From NCBI GenBank assembly GCA_027066795.1, contig JAMONA010000036.1, positions 1 through 22,616 of the forward strand: a DNA stretch of 22,616 bases, written 5' to 3'. The translations under genes and the position numbers were made by a program. The notes under the pieces were generated by a model, which saw only the letters and a program-made list of their open reading frames with translations, was not told where the DNA came from and did not search any database. Source of the DNA: Candidatus Kaiserbacteria bacterium (GTDB lineage: Bacteria; Patescibacteriota; Minisyncoccia; Phycocordibacterales; UBA2100). Of this stretch, positions 6,802 to 13,865 are shown piece after piece; the first letter of the stretch is position 1; the number at the start of each line of letters is the position of its first letter.

Positions 6802-7686
6802 ATGGCTACGAAAGTACAAATCCGAAAGCTAAGCAAGAACGAACACCCACTAATGCTAAGTGAGATACCTAAACCACCTAAGGAGCTCTACTGTGAGGGG
6901 GAACTTCCAGACTTTAATAACTATAAATTCCTCGCTGTAGTTGGTTCACGTAAATTCTCTCGCTATGGTCGTGACGTATGCGAATCACTCATCTCAGAAC
7001 TCAAGGGTTATCCTGTAGTGATAGTAAGCGGGTTAGCACTGGGTATAGACGCCATCGCTCATACAGCAGCATTAAAAGCTGGACTAAAGACACTGGCAAT
7101 ACCAGGCTCTGGCTTAGACAGGCAGGTGCTCCACCCACGTAGTAACCACAAGCTTGCTAATGAGATAGTTAAGCAAGGTGGTGCATTATTAAGTGAGTAT
7201 GAGCCACTTATGCCAGCAGGTCTACACACATTCCCTGAGCGCAACAGGATAATGGTGGGTATGAGCCATGCCGTACTACTTATAGAGGCTGCTGAGCGCA
7301 GCGGCACACTCATAACGGCGAGACTCACCACAGAGTACAATAGGGATCTTTTAGCAGTGCCCCATGACATCACCCGTATAACGGCAAAGGGTGTAAACCA
7401 ATTTTTAAAACTCGGTGCCACTCCAGTAACAGAGAGTGCAGACATACTACTAGCGCTAGGCATAGAGCCTGGTGTAAGTACTGATCAGGGTCAGCTACAA
7501 CTAAACGACCTTAGTAAAGACGAGCAGAAAGTAGTAGAAATATTAAGTGCAGACCCACTACCAAGAGACCAGCTAGTAGCTAAACTTGGTTTAGAAATCA
7601 GCAAGGTAAATATATTACTATCTGCAATGGAGCTTAAAGATATTATTAAAGAGGAGTATGGGGATATCCGACTTGCTGTGCTGTAG
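6802..7686 (+). CDS. dprA: DNA-processing protein DprA
   Basis: 294 residues. DprA binds incoming single-stranded DNA in the cytoplasm during natural transformation and loads RecA. The Rossmann-like core is clear: VVGSRKFSRYGRD (about 46-58), VSGLALGIDAIAHTAAL (about 74-90), IPGSGLD, then FPERNRIMVGMSHAVLLIEA (about 142-161) and SGTLITARL. A C-terminal winged-helix segment (about 235-294; LSKDEQKVVEILSADPLPRDQLV) is present. The N-terminal SAM/HhH extension of longer DprA proteins is absent. Many Patescibacteria keep competence genes, consistent with DNA uptake. It is divergent from serS and followed at once by the structured RNA candidate. Stop is TAG. Confidence 0.96.
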   Translation: MATKVQIRKLSKNEHPLMLSEIPKPPKELYCEGELPDFNNYKFLAVVGSRKFSRYGRDVCESLISELKGYPVVIVSGLALGIDAIAHTAALKAGLKTLAIPGSGLDRQVLHPRSNHKLANEIVKQGGALLSEYEPLMPAGLHTFPERNRIMVGMSHAVLLIEAAERSGTLITARLTTEYNRDLLAVPHDITRITAKGVNQFLKLGATPVTESADILLALGIEPGVSTDQGQLQLNDLSKDEQKVVEILSADPLPRDQLVAKLGLEISKVNILLSAMELKDIIKEEYGDIRLAVL

Positions 7687-7700
7687 AGACATGGTATAAA
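7673..7700 (+). promoter_or_regulatory. Promoter of the orphan structured RNA
   Basis: -35 TTGCTG (7673-7678, inside the last codons of dprA), 16-nt spacer, TGG then -10 TATAAA (7695-7700). The 16-nt spacing and TTGC-type -35 match the tRNA promoters of this window and differ from the protein-gene promoters. The start is expected near 7706-7708. Confidence 0.55.
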
Positions 7701-7702
7701 TA

Positions 7703-7861
7703 CTGTCCGTTGCATAAATACTTGCAGCGGACAGATCGGTGAATTCTACAGAATCGCCATCCTTCCCAACTAACAGGGAGGTGGGGATGTGCTGAGTCGA
7801 GAATTCGCCGATCGAACCAACTGCCTTGACCCCTCCGTGGGCTGGGCAGTTATTTTTATAT
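7703..7861 (+). ncRNA. Orphan structured small RNA, family not recognised
   Basis: About 155 nt between convergent genes, folding into three adjacent stems. P1 is 7703-7714 with 7723-7734 (12 bp, loop TAAATACT). P2 is 7735-7747 with 7800-7812 (13 bp), enclosing a hairpin in which CATCC-TTCCC (7758-7767) pairs with GGGAG (7776-7780) and GGATG (7785-7789). P3 is the terminator 7819-7851. P1 and P2 each contain one G-T pair that is a G-U wobble on the plus strand but a C-A clash on the minus strand, so the RNA is read on the plus strand. A promoter lies just upstream. I see no match to SRP RNA, tmRNA, 6S, RNase P or a riboswitch. The exact 5' end is uncertain; the promoter suggests 7706-7708, trimming P1 slightly. 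Confidence 0.65.
7819..7861 (+). terminator. Intrinsic terminator of the orphan RNA
   Basis: AACTGCC (7819-7825) pairs with GGCAGTT (7845-7851), with a partly pairing C/G-rich interior, followed by ATTTTTATAT. The T-run overlaps the stop codon of the convergent surface-protein gene (TAA at 7858-7856). Confidence 0.75.
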
Positions 7862-10800
7862 AACACACCCTGCTAACTCATTTGCCTTCTTGCGAGTAGT
7901 CTTATACCAGTAACCTGTTGGCTCTGTCTCACCCCACGGCTCTAATATATCTGCGGCGTACTTAAGTTGGAAGCCTCTTATACCCTTGTCTGTTATCGGG
8001 CCATAATAGCCAGTTGCCGTATGATAATCGAATAGGCCTTCAGTCATCAAGAACTCTTGTATCTTCTTTAATTCTCCTTGGTTATTGTCACCCTCTTTAT
8101 AAAACTTTGTAAAAACAGGACACTCTTGCTCTGTTAGTTCTGATTTTTTGATAGTGGTTATAACCTCATCTCCTGCTATCATTTTTTGCACTCTTTTTGT
8201 TAATTCTGCTATCTGTGCTCGCAACGAATCTAAGAATGATATCTCTGCCTGAGACACTACGTTAACATCTCTCTTATTAGGATCCGTACCGTTCTTAATC
8301 TCTTCGACATCGGAGACTCCGTCTCCATCAGAGTCTAATAGCCCACCAGATGCCCCCAGCAGGCCGGCGATAGTACCACCGCCGCCTTCTCCTAAGTCGT
8401 TTATTGTGATTGTAAGTGCTCTGGCATACAGACCACCATTACCATCATCTGTCTGAACTCTAATAGAGTAGCTGGTCTTCGTCTCATAATCTGGTATAAA
8501 ATCAATCTGCAGATTTGTACCATTTACTGAGAAGTTTCCATTATCTGTATCTCCAGTACCAGCGACAAGTGAGTATGTATGGACATCTGCCACATCAGCA
8601 TCTGTGGTAGAAAAGGCAGATATAATTGTTCCGCTTGCGATGTTCTCATCTACGCTATCTGTACTTGCACTATCTATTTGTATATCCGTTGGATCCAGAT
8701 TAACCGCAAATGTCACGTCTACCTGGTCTAGTTGCACTAGTTGAGAACCATCGGAACTTAGAAAGGCCTTAAACAGAAAGTTCCCATCTCCTACTGGGAA
8801 TGTACCAATATTTGTATTTATATCTGTAGCAATATTTGTTTGTGAGTACGTACCATTTGCAGTAGCCCATCCTGAATTATAATACTGCCAAGAGGCTCCG
8901 TCATCATTACTTATAATGTACTTAATTTCACCTCCGTTTTTTGTGGCAGATTCAGTAAAACCTGAAAGGGATGTAAAAGTAAGAGACTCCGAGGCTTTTG
9001 GTTGTACTGTTGGCACAGCTGTTGAGTAAAGTACTTGCTGAGTACCAACAGAGTAGAACGTTGCTGGAGAGTTCTGGTTGTAGTACTGTGTACTTATAGC
9101 ATCAGCTGATGCGACTATGTCAGACACTTTAACCTCGTCTATGATTCCTATGAACCCTAACGTGTCAGTTTTCCTCATGCCTATTACCATATTGTCATTA
9201 ATTGACGGCACTCTTGTATTGGCACCAGAGGCTACCTGAACCCCGTTTTTATACAACTTAACTGTAGACCCATCGTAAGTTGAAACTAAGTGATACCAGG
9301 TATTGTTAACAACCTCACCAGCGGCGGAGTTTGTAGCAGTAGACAAGTAAGTTGAAATAACTCCAGTACTACGTATAAAAAAACCAAACAACATTGTTGA
9401 TCCTAGATACTCTGCAATAACTTGAGCACCTTTTGCATTTGTGACATCAGTTGGGTAAATCCATGCCGACACTGTAAAGCTGTCAAATGAAGAGAATCTA
9501 TCTATACCAGCCAATTTATTATATTGCCATGTCCTGTTACCATTAGGAACAGCTGAGTGAAATAGTGTGTCATGGTTTATATACACGGTATTGTCTGTAG
9601 GGTCCAATGCTATATGCTCAATGTTACCCTTCTCTGTAGTAAAATTGCTTACTACTGCCCCAGTAGTGGTGTTAATATTATAAACATTGTCATTATCCTG
9701 AGTAACCCAAATCGTGTCATCTGAGCTATCGTATGCAATACCATCAAAGGCTGCACCGGCAGCAGATATGTCTAGTGACTCAATCTCTGCACCCGTTGAT
9801 GCACTGTAGCGTTTTATAATAGCATCTGTTGGCCCTAATACCCATAGACTGTCTGTAGCCGCCTCATAAGCAACACCATTACCGCCGCCGGTAACAGATA
9901 CTGTAATTGTACCCAATGCGGTTCCTGACTTATTTATATGATAAATAGTTGAAGACCCATAGTCAGCATACCAAAGCGTATCGTCTGAGGTATCTAAAGC
10001 AACACCTTGAATACCAGTGGCGGTAAACACAGCTATAGAGCTTAGTAATGCGCCATCTTTTGTCATCTTAACAATTGAGCTATCAGTAAAGTTACCACTC
10101 CACAACACATCTTCGCCAGCATCATAGACTAAGCCCGTATTGGTGAATCCCCCAGGCACTTCGAAATCCTTTAGGGATGCTGAGCCAGTACTTACATCCT
10201 CTACGTCCACTTGGTCATCAGTACCGTCAAAATCTGTACCCTTACCTATCTTGGCACTCACTAAATCAGCTGAGCTCATGGACCCAGATGAGGTACCATC
10301 TTGGTTGTTAGTTGTACTGTCTACCATCTGGGGTGCCGCCCCAGAAGGATCCTCATTCATATGTTGTACTGCTCTATAATCACTAGTCCATACAGATTCT
10401 GTATCTGATTGGTCGGTAGCAGCAGAATTGCCGTAATACATATACAATACAGTGTCTGTTGCAGAGGCCAGAGTAGGTATCTTTACCCAGGAGATTAACT
10501 CGCCAGTAGCTGTAGTATAGCTCTCAATCTCATGACTAAGCTTAGTGGTACCGTCTGCTGAGGTAAACAATATATCGTCACCATCGCTCTGGGCACCAGA
10601 CGACAAGTTAGCATCTGTTAAAGATACCAGTACAGCAAAATTACTTAGGTCACTATCAACCTTTGTACTGTCTATAGTTATTGCTTTTCTGTACTCCCAA
10701 CCAGAATTATACCAAGACGGAGAACTTGTAGCCTTCAGTTGTGCCACTCCGGCAGCAAACTCAATGTCACTAGAGCTAACTGTGTAGTCGGAGGAACTTG

Positions 10801-10927
10801 TAAAACCCCAAGTATTAGTAGCAGCATAAGCAACGTCTACCCCAAATTGTATAACCCCCGTAAGTAACAACACCAAGACAGCACTGCTCAGCTGCACACC
10901 CTTACGCACAATCTTTGATGATTCCAT
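7856..10927 (-). CDS. Peptidoglycan-anchored multidomain surface protein (DUF2341, LamG with inserted beta-propeller, cadherin-like, TSP3, PG-binding)
   Basis: 1023 residues, complete. A signal peptide (1-35, ending A-Y-A) is followed by a DUF2341-type domain (about 77-175; WEYRKAITID). A LamG/concanavalin-like fold opens at about 190-245 (TDFDGTDDQVDV) and resumes at about 480-620 (FTVSAWIYPTD). The gap, about 255-475, holds a beta-propeller of NHL/SMP-30-like repeats (for example GVALDTSDDTLWYADYGSSTIYHI). Then come a beta domain (about 640-745), a cadherin-like repeat (about 745-850), a thrombospondin-3 calcium loop (DSDGDGVSDVEEIKNGTDPN), a short coiled coil, and a C-terminal PG_binding_1-like domain (LKKIQEFLMTEGLF ... 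YYGPITDKGIRGFQ). Known roles of these folds point to carbohydrate or protein contact at the surface with attachment to the wall. Partner unknown. Leader about 20 nt, A/T-rich. Confidence 0.93.
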   Translation of the reverse strand: MESSKIVRKGVQLSSAVLVLLLTGVIQFGVDVAYAATNTWGFTSSSDYTVSSSDIEFAAGVAQLKATSSPSWYNSGWEYRKAITIDSTKVDSDLSNFAVLVSLTDANLSSGAQSDGDDILFTSADGTTKLSHEIESYTTATGELISWVKIPTLASATDTVLYMYYGNSAATDQSDTESVWTSDYRAVQHMNEDPSGAAPQMVDSTTNNQDGTSSGSMSSADLVSAKIGKGTDFDGTDDQVDVEDVSTGSASLKDFEVPGGFTNTGLVYDAGEDVLWSGNFTDSSIVKMTKDGALLSSIAVFTATGIQGVALDTSDDTLWYADYGSSTIYHINKSGTALGTITVSVTGGGNGVAYEAATDSLWVLGPTDAIIKRYSASTGAEIESLDISAAGAAFDGIAYDSSDDTIWVTQDNDNVYNINTTTGAVVSNFTTEKGNIEHIALDPTDNTVYINHDTLFHSAVPNGNRTWQYNKLAGIDRFSSFDSFTVSAWIYPTDVTNAKGAQVIAEYLGSTMLFGFFIRSTGVISTYLSTATNSAAGEVVNNTWYHLVSTYDGSTVKLYKNGVQVASGANTRVPSINDNMVIGMRKTDTLGFIGIIDEVKVSDIVASADAISTQYYNQNSPATFYSVGTQQVLYSTAVPTVQPKASESLTFTSLSGFTESATKNGGEIKYIISNDDGASWQYYNSGWATANGTYSQTNIATDINTNIGTFPVGDGNFLFKAFLSSDGSQLVQLDQVDVTFAVNLDPTDIQIDSASTDSVDENIASGTIISAFSTTDADVADVHTYSLVAGTGDTDNGNFSVNGTNLQIDFIPDYETKTSYSIRVQTDDGNGGLYARALTITINDLGEGGGGTIAGLLGASGGLLDSDGDGVSDVEEIKNGTDPNKRDVNVVSQAEISFLDSLRAQIAELTKRVQKMIAGDEVITTIKKSELTEQECPVFTKFYKEGDNNQGELKKIQEFLMTEGLFDYHTATGYYGPITDKGIRGFQLKYAADILEPWGETEPTGYWYKTTRKKANELAGCVI

Positions 10928-10953
10928 ACTATATTATTAATTTATTTTTGAAT

Positions 10954-10962
10954 ATTATAACA
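10954..10962 (-). promoter_or_regulatory. Extended -10 promoter of the 1023-residue surface protein
   Basis: TGT-TATAAT on the minus strand (-10 at 10959-10954), with no convincing -35. Transcription should start near 10947, leaving an A/T-only-rich leader of about 20 nt and no Shine-Dalgarno. Confidence 0.6.
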
Positions 10963-10991
10963 TGAGTATTCAGAACTAATTTAGTTTATAT

Positions 10992-11067
10992 TGGAGCCAA
11001 GGAGAGGGATTGAACCTCCGACCTATGCGTTACGAGTGCATTGCTCTACCAACTGAGCTACCTTGGC
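10992..11067 (-). tRNA. tRNA-Thr (anticodon CGT)
   Basis: Cloverleaf is complete: acceptor GCCAAGG with CCTTGGC, D stem GCTC/GAGC, anticodon loop CTCGTAA, T stem GGAGG/CCTCT with loop TTCAATC, discriminator T and encoded CCA. It reads ACG. The base pair 31-39 is an A-C mismatch next to the loop. It follows tRNA-Thr(GGT) with no spacer, so the pair must be one transcript. Confidence 0.95.
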
Positions 11068-11143
11068 TGGAGCCATCTCGCGGGATCGAACCGCGGACCT
11101 CACCCTTACCATGGGTGTGCTCTACCGACTGAGCTAAGATGGC
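11068..11143 (-). tRNA. tRNA-Thr (anticodon GGT)
   Basis: Acceptor GCCATCT with AGATGGC, D stem GCTC/GAGC, anticodon stem CACCC/GGGTG with loop ATGGTAA, T loop TTCGATC, discriminator T and encoded CCA. It reads ACC and ACT. Its terminal A directly abuts the first G of tRNA-Thr(CGT). It is transcribed from the promoter at 11153-11180. Confidence 0.96.
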
Positions 11144-11152
11144 TTGCGCGCA

Positions 11153-11180
11153 ATTTTACAGTGTTTTATGGCTTTGGCAA
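11153..11180 (-). promoter_or_regulatory. Promoter of the tRNA-Thr pair
   Basis: -35 TTGCCA (11180-11175), 16-nt spacer, -10 TAAAAT (11158-11153). The start is expected near 11146, only a few bases before the mature 5' end at 11143. Confidence 0.65.
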
Positions 11181-11186
11181 ACCACA

Positions 11187-11214
11187 TTGCAAAAAGTCTC
11201 TATTATTGTACAAT
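11187..11214 (+). promoter_or_regulatory. Promoter of tRNA-Asp
   Basis: -35 TTGCAA (11187-11192), 16-nt spacer, -10 TACAAT (11209-11214). The start is expected near 11221, giving an 8-nt leader before the tRNA at 11229. It is divergent from the tRNA-Thr promoter, with only 6 bp between their -35 boxes. Confidence 0.65.
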
Positions 11215-11228
11215 ACTTGGCACAACCT

Positions 11229-11302
11229 GCGGTCGTAGCTCAACTGGTTAGAGCACTCGCCTGTCACGCGAGAGGTTGAGGGTTCAAGTCCCTTCGATCG
11301 CG
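11229..11302 (+). tRNA. tRNA-Asp (anticodon GTC)
   Basis: Acceptor GCGGTCG with CGATCGC (one G-U), D stem GCTC/GAGC, anticodon stem CTCGC/GCGAG with loop CTGTCAC, T stem GAGGG/CCCTT with loop TTCAAGT, and discriminator G as expected for Asp. CCA is not encoded (CAG follows), unlike the two Thr tRNAs, so a CCA-adding enzyme is needed. Confidence 0.96.
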
Positions 11303-11307
11303 CAGAT

Positions 11308-11342
11308 AGTAAAACACCATCTTATCAAGATGGTGTTTTACT
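11308..11342. terminator. Bidirectional terminator between convergent tRNAs
   Basis: A perfect 16-bp stem (AGTAAAACACCATCTT and its complement) closes a 3-nt loop. Runs of T4 (plus) and T4 on the complement lie in the outer stem. It sits between tRNA-Asp (plus) and the CAT tRNA (minus) and probably terminates both. Confidence 0.8.
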
Positions 11343-11351
11343 TTGGTACTG

Positions 11352-11425
11352 TGCCGAGGGCGAGACTTGAACTCACGACCTAGCGCGTATGAGACGCTCG
11401 CTCTAACCAGCTGAGCTACCTCGAC
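11352..11425 (-). tRNA. tRNA with anticodon CAT (elongator Met, or Ile2 if lysidine-modified)
   Basis: Acceptor GTCGAGG with CCTCGGC, D stem GCTC/GAGC, anticodon stem AGCGT/GCGCT with loop CTCATAC, T stem GTGAG/CTCGC with loop TTCAAGT, discriminator A, no encoded CCA. The intact G1-C72 pair and lack of three G-C pairs under the anticodon argue against the initiator. The sequence alone does not decide between elongator Met and the AUA-reading Ile. Confidence 0.9.
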
Positions 11426-11428
11426 ATT

Positions 11429-11457
11429 AGCAGATAGAATAACACATTCTATCTGCT
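11429..11457 (-). terminator. Hairpin after dnaK, possible terminator
   Basis: A perfect 12-bp stem (AGCAGATAGAAT and complement) closes a 5-nt loop 11 nt after the dnaK stop. There is no T-run, so termination may be weak and the CAT tRNA may be partly read through from dnaK. Confidence 0.45.
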
Positions 11458-11463
11458 GAGCAA
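11436..11463 (-). promoter_or_regulatory. Possible promoter of the CAT tRNA
   Basis: -35 TTGCTC (11463-11458), 16-nt spacer, -10 TATTCT (11441-11436), overlapping the dnaK hairpin; 10 nt separate the box from the tRNA. Matches to consensus are weak, but the TTGC start and 16-nt spacing equal those of the other tRNA promoters here. Confidence 0.35.
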
Positions 11464-11468
11464 GATAC

Positions 11469-13412
11469 TTATTTATCGCCCTTATCCTTAGCCTCCTCTT
11501 TAGCCTCGTCTGTTTTATCATCAGATTTATCTTCGGTTTCTGACTTGGCTTTGTCATCTTTCTCCTCCTCCTTTGCTGGCTTATCGGCTTCTGAGTTTTC
11601 CTTCATTGCTTTTTGTAAGTCTTCTTGTATTGCCTGCATTGCGTCTGTAAGCTCTTTAGTAGCTGCCTCTAGGCTCTCTTTGGTAGCGCTTGTATTCGCC
11701 ACCTCTAACTTGAGTGCCTCTGCCTTCTCCTCCACTGGTTTTTTCTTCTCTTTATCTAGCTTATCTCCTGCATCTGTTAAAGCCTTGCTTGTACTGTATG
11801 CCAATGTCTCTGCCATATTTCGTACCTCTACTAGCTCCTTTTTTTCTTTGTCTGCATCTGCGTTGTCCTCTGCGTCTTTCTTCATTTTTTCTACCTCCTC
11901 GTCTGAAAGACCTGATGAACCCTCTATCTTTATACTCTGCTCTTTACCGCTAGCCTTATCAGTAGCTGATACATTTAAGATACCGTCTGCATCAATGTCA
12001 AATTTAACTTCTATCTGAGTAGTACCTCGTGGTGCAGGTGCTATACCATCAAGCACAAACCTACCAAGGGTCTTGTTGTCTGCCACCATCTCACGCTCAC
12101 CTTGGGTTACTACTATGTCTACGCTTGGCTGATTGTCAGCAGCTGTAGAGAATATCTGGCTCTTACTTGTTGGTATTGTAGTATTACGCTCTATTAGCTT
12201 TGTACTAATGCCTCCCATGGTCTCGATTCCTAGTGAAAGAGGTATAACATCTAGCAGAAGTACATCTTTAACATCCCCCTGCAAGATACCTCCCTGCAGC
12301 GCAGCACCTAGTGCCACTACCTCATCAGGATTTATACTCTTATTTGGGTCTTTACCAAAGTACGCCTTAACAGCCTCGGCTATGGCTGGCATACGTGTCT
12401 GCCCTCCTACTAGGATAACCTCGTCGATATCCTTAGCCTCAAATGGGCTTGCCTCTATAGCCCTTTTTGTAATCTCCATTGCCTTCTCTATATATGGCTT
12501 AGCTAGCTCCTCTAGTTTTGCCCGAGTAAGTTTAAGCATAAGGTGCTTAGGTCCGTCATCTCCTTGAGTAATAAACGGTATATTTATCTCTGCCTCGCTA
12601 GCTGTAGATAGCTCTATCTTTGCCTTCTCTGCGGCCTCATCTAACCTCTGCACAGCTAGTGGGTCTCCCATTATGTCTACTCCACTGTCTTTTTTAAACT
12701 CTGCAGCTATCCACTCTATTATACGCTGGTCTATGTCTCGGCCGCCCATGTTTGAGTCTCCGTCAGTACTCTTAACTTCTATTACATCATCTGCTACCTC
12801 TAGCACTGACACATCGAAGGTACCTCCACCGAAGTCGAATACAGCTATCTGCTCATCTTTCTTAGTGTTAAAACCATACGCAAATGCGGCAGCTGTGGGC
12901 TCATTAATAATTCTCTTAACGTCTAGTCCTGCTATCTTTCCTGCATCTTTAGTAGCCTTACGCTGGTCATCATTGAAGTAGGCAGGGACAGTTATCACAG
13001 CCTCAGTTATCTTCTCTCCTGTCTTTGCTTCAGCATCTGCCTTTAGCTTTTGTAAAATCATGGCACTAAGCTCCTCTGGGCGATACTCAGTGTCTCCCAG
13101 CTTTATCATCACTCCCTTATCCTTGCCAGCAGCTAGGCCGTATGCAACATTCTTAATATCTGACTGTACAGACTTATCTGTAAATTTGTGGCCCATATAG
13201 CGCTTTACTCCGTATGCAGTGCCGGTAGGGTTTGTTACTCCTTGGCGCTTGGCTAATACTCCTACAAGCTTTTCTCCGCTCTTGCTAACAGCTACCACAC
13301 TTGGTGTAGTACGTGCACCCTCGGCATTCTCTAATATCTCTGGCTCGCCGGCATTTACTATTGCCATGGCGGAGTTTGTTGTACCTAAGTCTATTCCTAA
13401 TATTTTACTCAT
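11469..13412 (-). CDS. dnaK: Chaperone DnaK (Hsp70)
   Basis: 647 residues, full length. The ATPase domain starts [18 protein letters not shown] and contains [49 protein letters not shown] and the [11 protein letters not shown] signature. The substrate domain follows after the hydrophobic linker ([19 protein letters not shown]) with [29 protein letters not shown] strands. The tail (last 45 or so residues) is a low-complexity Lys/Glu/Asp stretch without the common EEVD-like or other defined end. DnaK binds exposed hydrophobic segments in an ATP cycle driven by DnaJ and GrpE; neither gene is in this window, and no CIRCE operator lies upstream. The leader is A-rich without a Shine-Dalgarno and matches the DUF2853 leader. 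Confidence 0.98.
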   Translation of the reverse strand: MSKILGIDLGTTNSAMAIVNAGEPEILENAEGARTTPSVVAVSKSGEKLVGVLAKRQGVTNPTGTAYGVKRYMGHKFTDKSVQSDIKNVAYGLAAGKDKGVMIKLGDTEYRPEELSAMILQKLKADAEAKTGEKITEAVITVPAYFNDDQRKATKDAGKIAGLDVKRIINEPTAAAFAYGFNTKKDEQIAVFDFGGGTFDVSVLEVADDVIEVKSTDGDSNMGGRDIDQRIIEWIAAEFKKDSGVDIMGDPLAVQRLDEAAEKAKIELSTASEAEINIPFITQGDDGPKHLMLKLTRAKLEELAKPYIEKAMEITKRAIEASPFEAKDIDEVILVGGQTRMPAIAEAVKAYFGKDPNKSINPDEVVALGAALQGGILQGDVKDVLLLDVIPLSLGIETMGGISTKLIERNTTIPTSKSQIFSTAADNQPSVDIVVTQGEREMVADNKTLGRFVLDGIAPAPRGTTQIEVKFDIDADGILNVSATDKASGKEQSIKIEGSSGLSDEEVEKMKKDAEDNADADKEKKELVEVRNMAETLAYSTSKALTDAGDKLDKEKKKPVEEKAEALKLEVANTSATKESLEAATKELTDAMQAIQEDLQKAMKENSEADKPAKEEEKDDKAKSETEDKSDDKTDEAKEEAKDKGDK

Positions 13413-13496
13413 ATTGTTTTTATTATTATTTGTAATTTATAATACTATATTCATTCCTAACTGTTATATCTTAGTAGCGCTGTGCTCTTAATCATC

Positions 13497-13811
13497 TTAA
13501 GTATCTAGCACCTTATCTCTAAGATAAGCAGACATATTATTGTAGCCAGCCTCTATGGCCGCTTGCATTATATACTCCTTCTCTGCAGGAGTAACACGGA
13601 AGCGTAACGCCTCACTTTGTACTCCTGCAGATTGCTCAGCAAGGCTTATAATTATATTAGGTAAGTTAGCAAGTATAGCTGGTATCTCCTCATTTGAGTA
13701 TTTTTGCTCTATGCCAGCCCCTTCACACACCAAGTTGGTGCGGTTACGACTCGTCTCAAGCATGTACTCATACTTACGATTCCCCACTATTATGTAATGC
13801 TTCATCACCAT
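13497..13811 (-). CDS. Small protein with C-terminal ribbon-helix-helix-like domain
   Basis: 104 residues starting MVMKHYIIVGNRKYEYML. The N-terminal half (about 1-65) is not recognised. The C-terminal half, LRFRVTPAEKEYIMQAAIEAGYNNMSAYLRDKVLD, has the beta strand, first helix, G-turn and second helix ending S-x-Y-[LI]-R of ribbon-helix-helix proteins, as in antitoxins and MobC-like relaxosome proteins. DNA binding as a dimer is inferred. No toxin or relaxase neighbour is present, so a transcriptional regulator is the simplest guess. The longer start at 13847 would run through the promoter TGC-TATAAT at 13819-13827, so ATG 13811, 7 nt after the box, is preferred and the mRNA is leaderless. 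Confidence 0.75.
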   Translation of the reverse strand: MVMKHYIIVGNRKYEYMLETSRNRTNLVCEGAGIEQKYSNEEIPAILANLPNIIISLAEQSAGVQSEALRFRVTPAEKEYIMQAAIEAGYNNMSAYLRDKVLDT

Positions 13812-13818
13812 GTGGTAC

Positions 13819-13827
13819 ATTATAGCA
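13819..13827 (-). promoter_or_regulatory. Extended -10 promoter of the RHH-like gene
   Basis: TGC followed by a perfect TATAAT (minus strand, -10 at 13824-13819), ending 7 nt before ATG 13811. A weak TTGCAG at 13847-13842 may be the -35 (17-nt spacer). It gives the gene its own transcript downstream of gyrB. Confidence 0.7.
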
Positions 13828-13865
13828 GACTGTACCACACACTGCAAATTTTATGAAAAAACTGT

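Noticed and set aside
7703..7861. Identity of the orphan RNA as SRP, 6S, tmRNA, hammerhead or an integron attC site
   Set aside because: The conserved SRP loop bases, a 5'-3' closing stem, a tRNA-like end, the hammerhead core and attC core sites are all missing.
7618..7866. Open frame of 82 codons on the minus strand across the dprA end and the structured RNA
   Set aside because: It overlaps dprA antisense, has no family resemblance, and its central part is explained by base-paired stems whose G-U pairs fit the plus strand.
11264..11557. 97-codon minus-strand frame
   Set aside because: It runs through the CAT tRNA, two hairpins and the end of dnaK; a chance frame.
13413..13496. Possible CIRCE (HrcA) operator upstream of dnaK
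   Set aside because: The segment has an imperfect inverted repeat (TTAAGAGC / GCTACTAA) but not the TTAGCACTC-N9-GAGTGCTAA consensus.
13497..13811. Toxin-antitoxin pair or mobilisation locus based on the RHH-like domain
   Set aside because: No toxin, relaxase or mobile-element gene lies next to it; it sits alone between gyrB and dnaK.
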